64,000 nucleotides of DNA from NCBI RefSeq assembly GCF_000328685.1, contig NC_019974.1, positions 983,001 to 1,047,000 of the forward strand, written 5' to 3'. Numbering within the stretch: the stretch's first letter is position 1; every line of letters starts with the position of its first letter. Of the stretch, positions 60,094-64,000 are shown in pieces. The notes below the pieces were generated by a model that saw only the letters and a list, made by a program, of their open reading frames with translations, ran no database searches and was not told where the DNA came from. A program made the position numbers and the translations under genes. The DNA is from Natronococcus occultus SP4 (GTDB lineage Archaea; Halobacteriota; Halobacteria; Halobacteriales; Natrialbaceae).

Positions 60094-61671
60094 CTACTCG
60101 CGGCCGGAACCCACCCACCGATCCCAGAAGCTATCGAACTCCGCGTCGTCCTCGGTGAGACGTTCCCACTGGGCGAGACCGCGTTCCTCACGGGTACCGG
60201 GAATGGTGTTGTCGAGGACGAGCGCAGCCAGTCCGCCGACGGCCATCCCCGTCGAGCCGATGATAAACACCGAATCGACGAGCGCCTGTGCGGTCGCCTC
60301 GATCCAGACCGCAGCCGCGGTATCGGCGACGAGGTCGGCCTCGATCAGCGGAGCGATCGTCGACGCGAGATCGATCGCCTCCCGGAACGCGATCGGGTCC
60401 GCGAAGTTCGCCATATACTCGGGGATCGCGAGGCCGACGAACAGCGCGAAGCCGACGACGAACACGTTCCGCGAGGACTCGAGGTCGACGTGTCTCAGGT
60501 TCGCGATCCCGACGGCGACGATCTGGGCGAACATCGCGACGAACAGCCCGCCGACGATCGGATCGGGGATCGTCGCGATCAGCTGGCCGAAGTAGCCGAT
60601 AAAGCCCGCGACGATCATAACCGCGGCGCCGATCTGGACGACGTACCGCGAGGCCACGCCCGTGAGCCCGATCGCGCCGACGTTCTCGGAGTAGGAGGTC
60701 GACCCGCCGGTCCCCATCACGCCCGAGAAGACGTTCATCAGCCCCTCCATACCGATTCCGTGGTTGATCCGTCGCTCGCTTGGTGCCGCCGACCCGGTCA
60801 GGTTCGCCACCGCGTAGTAGTCGCCGATGCTCTCGACGATCGAAGCGAGGACGCCCGCGAACATCCCCACGATAAATGCGGTCGTGAACTCGGGGACGCC
60901 CCACTGCAGCGGGTGGATCGGCAACAGCGGGTCGACGTCGGTGACGTCGCCGAGCGGGACGTGACCCGGGTGGCCGCCGCCGAGGACGCCGGTCGCCGAG
61001 AGGGCCGCGGCGACGACCCAGGCGATGCCGATCGCCAGCAGGACGGGATACAGTCTGAACGCCCGGTGTCTGAGCTCGAGGTACTGCGAGAACAGCAGGA
61101 TCAGCCCCAGGGTAAACCCCAGTAGCAGCCAGCTCTGGTCGGTAGCGGTGATCTGGTCGGCGTCGAACAGCGCCAGGCCGATCAGGGCGATCGTCGGCGC
61201 GATGACGACCGGAGAGAGGTAGCGACGGAGCTTCCCGACCAGGCCGAAGTACCCCATCGCGACCTGGACCGCCGCGGCGACGATGATCGCTCCCTGAAGC
61301 TGGAGCAACGCGGCCTGCCAGTCGGGCTGGCCCTGGACGCCGCCCGCGGTCACGACCGCGATGACCGCAAGCGCCGGCGCGAGCATCGAGAAGGGCGCCC
61401 CCTGGACGATCGGGTACCGGTTCCCGAAGGTCGTCTGGGCCAGCGTCGCGATCCCCGAGACGACGAAGAACGTCCCGATGAACTGGGCCGTGACGTCCTC
61501 GGGCATCCCCATCGCTCCGGCCAGAATCAGCGGCACCGCGATGTTGGCGCCGACCATCGTCAGGTAGTGCTGGATTCCGAGCACCGTCGACTCGCCAAGC
61601 GGCGGTCGGTCCTCGATCCCGTACTCGATCCCCTCGGCCCGCTCCCGGTCGACCGCGTCGTCGTCGGTCAT
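60094..61671 (-). CDS. NCS2-family nucleobase (uracil/xanthine) permease
   Basis: The 525-residue protein has 12-14 membrane helices and NCS2 signatures: QHYLTMVGANIAVPLILAG, VQGAPFSMLAPALAV, ITATDQSWLLLGFTLGLILLF, GMEGLMNVFSGVMGTGGSTSYSENVGAIGLTGVASR, and AGFIGYFGQLIATIPDPIVGGLFVAMFAQIVAVG. The GTGGSTSYSEN block is typical of proton-coupled uracil/xanthine transporters. Substrate choice among pyrimidines and purines cannot be fixed. It is a single gene on the minus strand. Confidence 0.9.
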   Translation of the reverse strand: MTDDDAVDRERAEGIEYGIEDRPPLGESTVLGIQHYLTMVGANIAVPLILAGAMGMPEDVTAQFIGTFFVVSGIATLAQTTFGNRYPIVQGAPFSMLAPALAVIAVVTAGGVQGQPDWQAALLQLQGAIIVAAAVQVAMGYFGLVGKLRRYLSPVVIAPTIALIGLALFDADQITATDQSWLLLGFTLGLILLFSQYLELRHRAFRLYPVLLAIGIAWVVAAALSATGVLGGGHPGHVPLGDVTDVDPLLPIHPLQWGVPEFTTAFIVGMFAGVLASIVESIGDYYAVANLTGSAAPSERRINHGIGMEGLMNVFSGVMGTGGSTSYSENVGAIGLTGVASRYVVQIGAAVMIVAGFIGYFGQLIATIPDPIVGGLFVAMFAQIVAVGIANLRHVDLESSRNVFVVGFALFVGLAIPEYMANFADPIAFREAIDLASTIAPLIEADLVADTAAAVWIEATAQALVDSVFIIGSTGMAVGGLAALVLDNTIPGTREERGLAQWERLTEDDAEFDSFWDRWVGSGRE

Positions 61672-61833
61672 CCGTCTCTGTTGGATAACGCGGCAGCCGG
61701 CTCAAATGGGTATTGATCCGGATCGTCCGACTCCTTCGGTCGGAAGCCTGTCACGCGGTCTGCCGTACACGCCCCTCGAAACGAGCTCAGAGACGGTCAC
61801 GGATATGCCGTCGCTGACCGACGGCGACCCGTC

Positions 61834-62055
61834 TCACTCCTCGCCGATCGGCTCGACGCGGAATACGTAATCGTCGTACGCCCCGTCGAGATTCGTCGGG
61901 CTCTCCTCGTCGGTGTGGGTCCGACAGAGGGCCGCCTCGGCCTCGACGGCACCTTTCCCGGTCTCCTCCTGGTAGCGCTCGAGGACGACGAACGCCGCGG
62001 GCTCGTCGCAGTCGCGCCGGTGGCACTCGCCGTCGGTCGCTGTCTCCTCACTCAT
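61834..62055 (-). CDS. small Cys/His protein of unknown function
   Basis: The 73-residue protein begins MSEETATDGECHRRDCDEP and contains AALCRTHTDEESP. Three Cys plus two His may bind one zinc. The ATG at 62055 follows a TATA-poor region; an upstream in-frame start at 62124 would add a basic extension. Similar small proteins occur in haloarchaea. Function unknown. Confidence 0.6.
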   Translation of the reverse strand: MSEETATDGECHRRDCDEPAAFVVLERYQEETGKGAVEAEAALCRTHTDEESPTNLDGAYDDYVFRVEPIGEE

Positions 62056-62120
62056 ACGGTCCCCTTGTGGGGAGGCGACAAAACGCTGTGGTCGTCGCTC
62101 GAGCGGAAGCGTCCCGGAGG

Positions 62121-62285
62121 TCACTCCTCGTCGTCCTGCTCGTGGAGGATCGTCGACACGGTGTCCGAGACCTCCTCGAGGGCGACCGCGTTCGTCTTCC
62201 GGAGATCGCCGTCCTGTGCCTCACTGAGGTGTCGGACCGCCTCCCGAAGGTGGTGCTCGGTCTCCTCGTTTCCGTTCTCGGTCAT
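62121..62285 (-). CDS. 54-residue helical acidic protein
   Basis: The ORF starts at ATG 62285 and is almost all helix (HHLREAVRHLSEAQDGDLRKTNAVALEEVSDTV). It lies just upstream of the small Cys/His gene on the same strand. No family is recognised. The long open frame that extends it to 63581 is antisense to cobB/cbiA and rejected. Confidence 0.5.
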   Translation of the reverse strand: MTENGNEETEHHLREAVRHLSEAQDGDLRKTNAVALEEVSDTVSTILHEQDDEE

Positions 62286-62510
62286 GGGGACCAGCAGCGG
62301 GCGTACGAACCTGAAGCTGTTAAGCTCGTCGCCGATCGACTCCGGACTGCGTCGGTTGTGTACGGCGTTCCGTGGCGCCCACTCGACGCGACGACGCGAG
62401 CGTCCTCGCGCTCCCACCTCCCTCGCCACCGACGGATTCAAGTCTGGTTGCGGTAACGCAATCATAATGATCCGAGGCGAACGACCGACGCGCCGTTCGG
62501 GGGCCGAGCG

Positions 62511-63827
62511 ATGAAGGGGTTCGTCCTCGGCGGCGTCAGCTCCGGCGTCGGCAAGACCGTCGCGACGCTGTCGGTGATCCGGGCCCTCGAGGACGCGGGC
62601 CACGACGTCCAGCCCGCGAAGGCGGGGCCGGACTTCATCGATCCGAGCCACCACGAGGCAGTCGCGGGACGGCCCTCCCGCACGCTCGACCTGTGGCTCT
62701 GCGGCGAGGACGGCCTCCGCCGGAACTACCGTCGCGGCGAGGGCGACGTCTGTGTCGTCGAGGGCGTGATGGGACTGTACGACGGCGACGGCTCGAGTAC
62801 GGCGATGGTCGCCGAGGCGCTCGACGTTCCCGTCGTCCTCGTCGTCGACGCCAGCGCGGGGATGGAAAGCGTCGCCGCGACGGCCCTCGGCTTTCGCGAG
62901 TACGCCGACCGGATCGGCCGCGACGTCGAGGTCGCGGGGATCGTCGCCCAGCGGGCCCACGGTGGTCGCCACGAGCAGGGGATCCGGGACGCGTTGCCCG
63001 CCGACCTCGAGTACTTCGGTCGGATCCCGCCGAGAGACGACCTCGAGATCCCCGACCGCCACCTGGGACTCGAGATGGGCGAGGAGGCGACGCTGCCCCG
63101 TGCGGCGCTGCGGGAGGCCGCCGAAACCCTCGAACCGGAACAGCTGGCCGCGGTCGCCAGCGAGCCTCCCGCGCCGGCGTCCTCGCCGGAACGTCCATCG
63201 CGCCCAAGAGCCGTCGACGCTCGCGTCGCGATCGCCAGCGACGCGGCCTTCTGTTTTCGGTACCCCGCGACGATCGAACGCTTTCGCGAGCGCGCGGAGC
63301 TGGTGACGTTCTCCCCGGTCGCCGACGATCCGGTTCCCGACTGCGACGGCGTCTACCTCCCCGGCGGCTACCCCGAACTCCACGCGACGGAACTTGCGGG
63401 CGGCGACACCCTCTCGGAGCTCGGCGAGCGAGCCAGCGAGGGGCTTCCCGTCTTCGGGGAGTGTGGCGGGCTGATGGCCATGTCGCGGTCGCTGACGACC
63501 GCCGACGGCGAGCGCGCCGAGATGGCCGGGATTCTGCCGGCGGACGTGACGATGCACGACCGCTACCGGGCGCTCGACCACGTCGAGCTCGAGGCGATCG
63601 ACGGCACCCTGACCGCCCGCGCCGGCGAGTCAATCCGAGGCCACGAGTTCCACTACTCGAGCGCCGACGTCGACGGCGACGCCCGCTTTGCCTTCGAGAC
63701 GGTCCGGGGTGAGGGAATCGACGGCGAGCGCGACGGCCTCGTCGAACACGAGTCGCTCGGCACCTACGCCCATGTCCACCCCGAGAGCGGGGCGTTCGAC
63801 CGGTTCCTCGAACTGCTCGGGGACTGA
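62511..63827 (+). CDS. cbiA: cobyrinate a,c-diamide synthase
   Basis: The 438-residue protein has the ATP-binding domain with GGVSSGVGKTVATLS at residues 7-21 and EGVMGLYDGDG, and a C-terminal type I glutamine amidotransferase domain with nucleophile Cys318 in FGECGGLMAMS. It amidates cobyrinate side chains a and c in cobalamin synthesis. Together with cbiX at 18700 it shows that the organism makes B12 or its precursors. The Walker A lysine and the amidotransferase cysteine are intact. Confidence 0.92.
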   Translation: MKGFVLGGVSSGVGKTVATLSVIRALEDAGHDVQPAKAGPDFIDPSHHEAVAGRPSRTLDLWLCGEDGLRRNYRRGEGDVCVVEGVMGLYDGDGSSTAMVAEALDVPVVLVVDASAGMESVAATALGFREYADRIGRDVEVAGIVAQRAHGGRHEQGIRDALPADLEYFGRIPPRDDLEIPDRHLGLEMGEEATLPRAALREAAETLEPEQLAAVASEPPAPASSPERPSRPRAVDARVAIASDAAFCFRYPATIERFRERAELVTFSPVADDPVPDCDGVYLPGGYPELHATELAGGDTLSELGERASEGLPVFGECGGLMAMSRSLTTADGERAEMAGILPADVTMHDRYRALDHVELEAIDGTLTARAGESIRGHEFHYSSADVDGDARFAFETVRGEGIDGERDGLVEHESLGTYAHVHPESGAFDRFLELLGD

Positions 63828-63908
63828 GACCGATCGGTATCTCGTCGGACGCGTCGCCGTCCTCGGACCGTCCTGTCGTTTGATGACAATTGACGCGAAT
63901 GGATGGGT

Positions 63909-64000
63909 ATGGACGCGCCGACGCCGATCGCCGTCATCCTGCCGACGACGGGGTGGAACGACGTCTGCGAGCAGATCGCCGACCAGCTCCAACCGGACGA
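63909..64000 (+). CDS. partial gene at window end
   Basis: Thirty codons are visible: MDAPTPIAVILPTTGWNDVCEQIADQL and on. The opening IAVILPTTGW resembles the nucleotide-binding strand of glycosyltransferase-like proteins, but the fragment is too short to name. An in-frame ATG at 63903 is also possible. It follows cbiA by about 80 nt on the same strand. Confidence 0.4.
   Translation, partial: MDAPTPIAVILPTTGWNDVCEQIADQLQPD

Noticed and set aside
62121-63581. 486-codon minus-strand frame antisense to cbiA
   Set aside because: Only its last 54 codons (from the ATG at 62285) are plausible as a gene. The rest is opposite the amidotransferase gene.
1-64000. CRISPR array or cas genes
   Set aside because: No regularly spaced direct repeats of 25-40 bp and no Cas-like proteins were seen.
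1-64000. Chromosomal replication origin
   Set aside because: No Orc1/Cdc6 gene and no cluster of origin-recognition-box repeats were seen. The only replication gene is the truncated primase in the island.

Overview
The window is chromosomal DNA of a haloarchaeon. The proteins are strongly acidic, GC is high with abundant CTCGAG-like codon pairs, many genes look leaderless (a TATA-like box 25-30 nt before the start codon), secreted proteins carry Tat signals, and the core genes are typical of Halobacteria (phosphomevalonate decarboxylase, FEN1, Cdc48-type AAA ATPase, UbiA-family lipid enzyme, RNase P Rpp21, amphi-Trp and UPF0058 proteins). Gene content and style suggest Natrialbaceae-like organisms, but the genus cannot be fixed from the window.

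Positions 1-41,700 are mostly ordinary core genome: an M28 peptidase (cut by the window edge), a NAD-kinase-like protein, endonuclease III, the mevalonate-pathway decarboxylase, FEN1, a GNAT, tRNA-Gly(UCC), a Trm9-like methyltransferase, an iron-box-controlled ABC ATPase, purA carrying an in-frame palindromic insertion, Trm112, a cbiX/DR2241 pair, two tandem copies of a two-gene cassette (an apparently circularly permuted SBP_bac_5 lipoprotein plus a PAP2 membrane protein), RNase P Rpp21/CRM/MscS, the SRP 7S RNA, a TrkA-type K+ channel, Cdc48, Hsp20, cysteine synthase and a digeranylgeranylglyceryl-phosphate synthase-like UbiA enzyme.

Positions 41,791-55,895 form a mobile island inserted at the 3' end of tRNA-Arg(UCG). 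A 15-bp copy of the tRNA end is repeated at the right border. The island holds an intact tyrosine integrase, a chain of small overlapping genes (several with Cys/His clusters) ending in a truncated AEP-type primase-polymerase, a cargo block (CBS protein, PhoU, two MgtE transporters, UspA) that looks like two diverged copies of one module, remnants of IS5- and IS6-family transposases, a 5'-chimeric integrase, a Fic/Doc-like protein and a frameshifted integrase. Each MgtE is preceded by an overlapping tiny ORF of one family; a third copy stands beside a decayed module. To the right of the att repeat lie a nucleotidyltransferase/HEPN toxin-antitoxin pair with a palindromic operator and a fourth integrase remnant, so the region seems to have grown by repeated insertion up to about 57,730.

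Positions 57,800-64,000 return to core genome: a Tat lipoprotein, a MaoC hydratase, an alpha/beta hydrolase, an NCS2 nucleobase permease, two small proteins, cobyrinate a,c-diamide synthase and the first codons of another gene.
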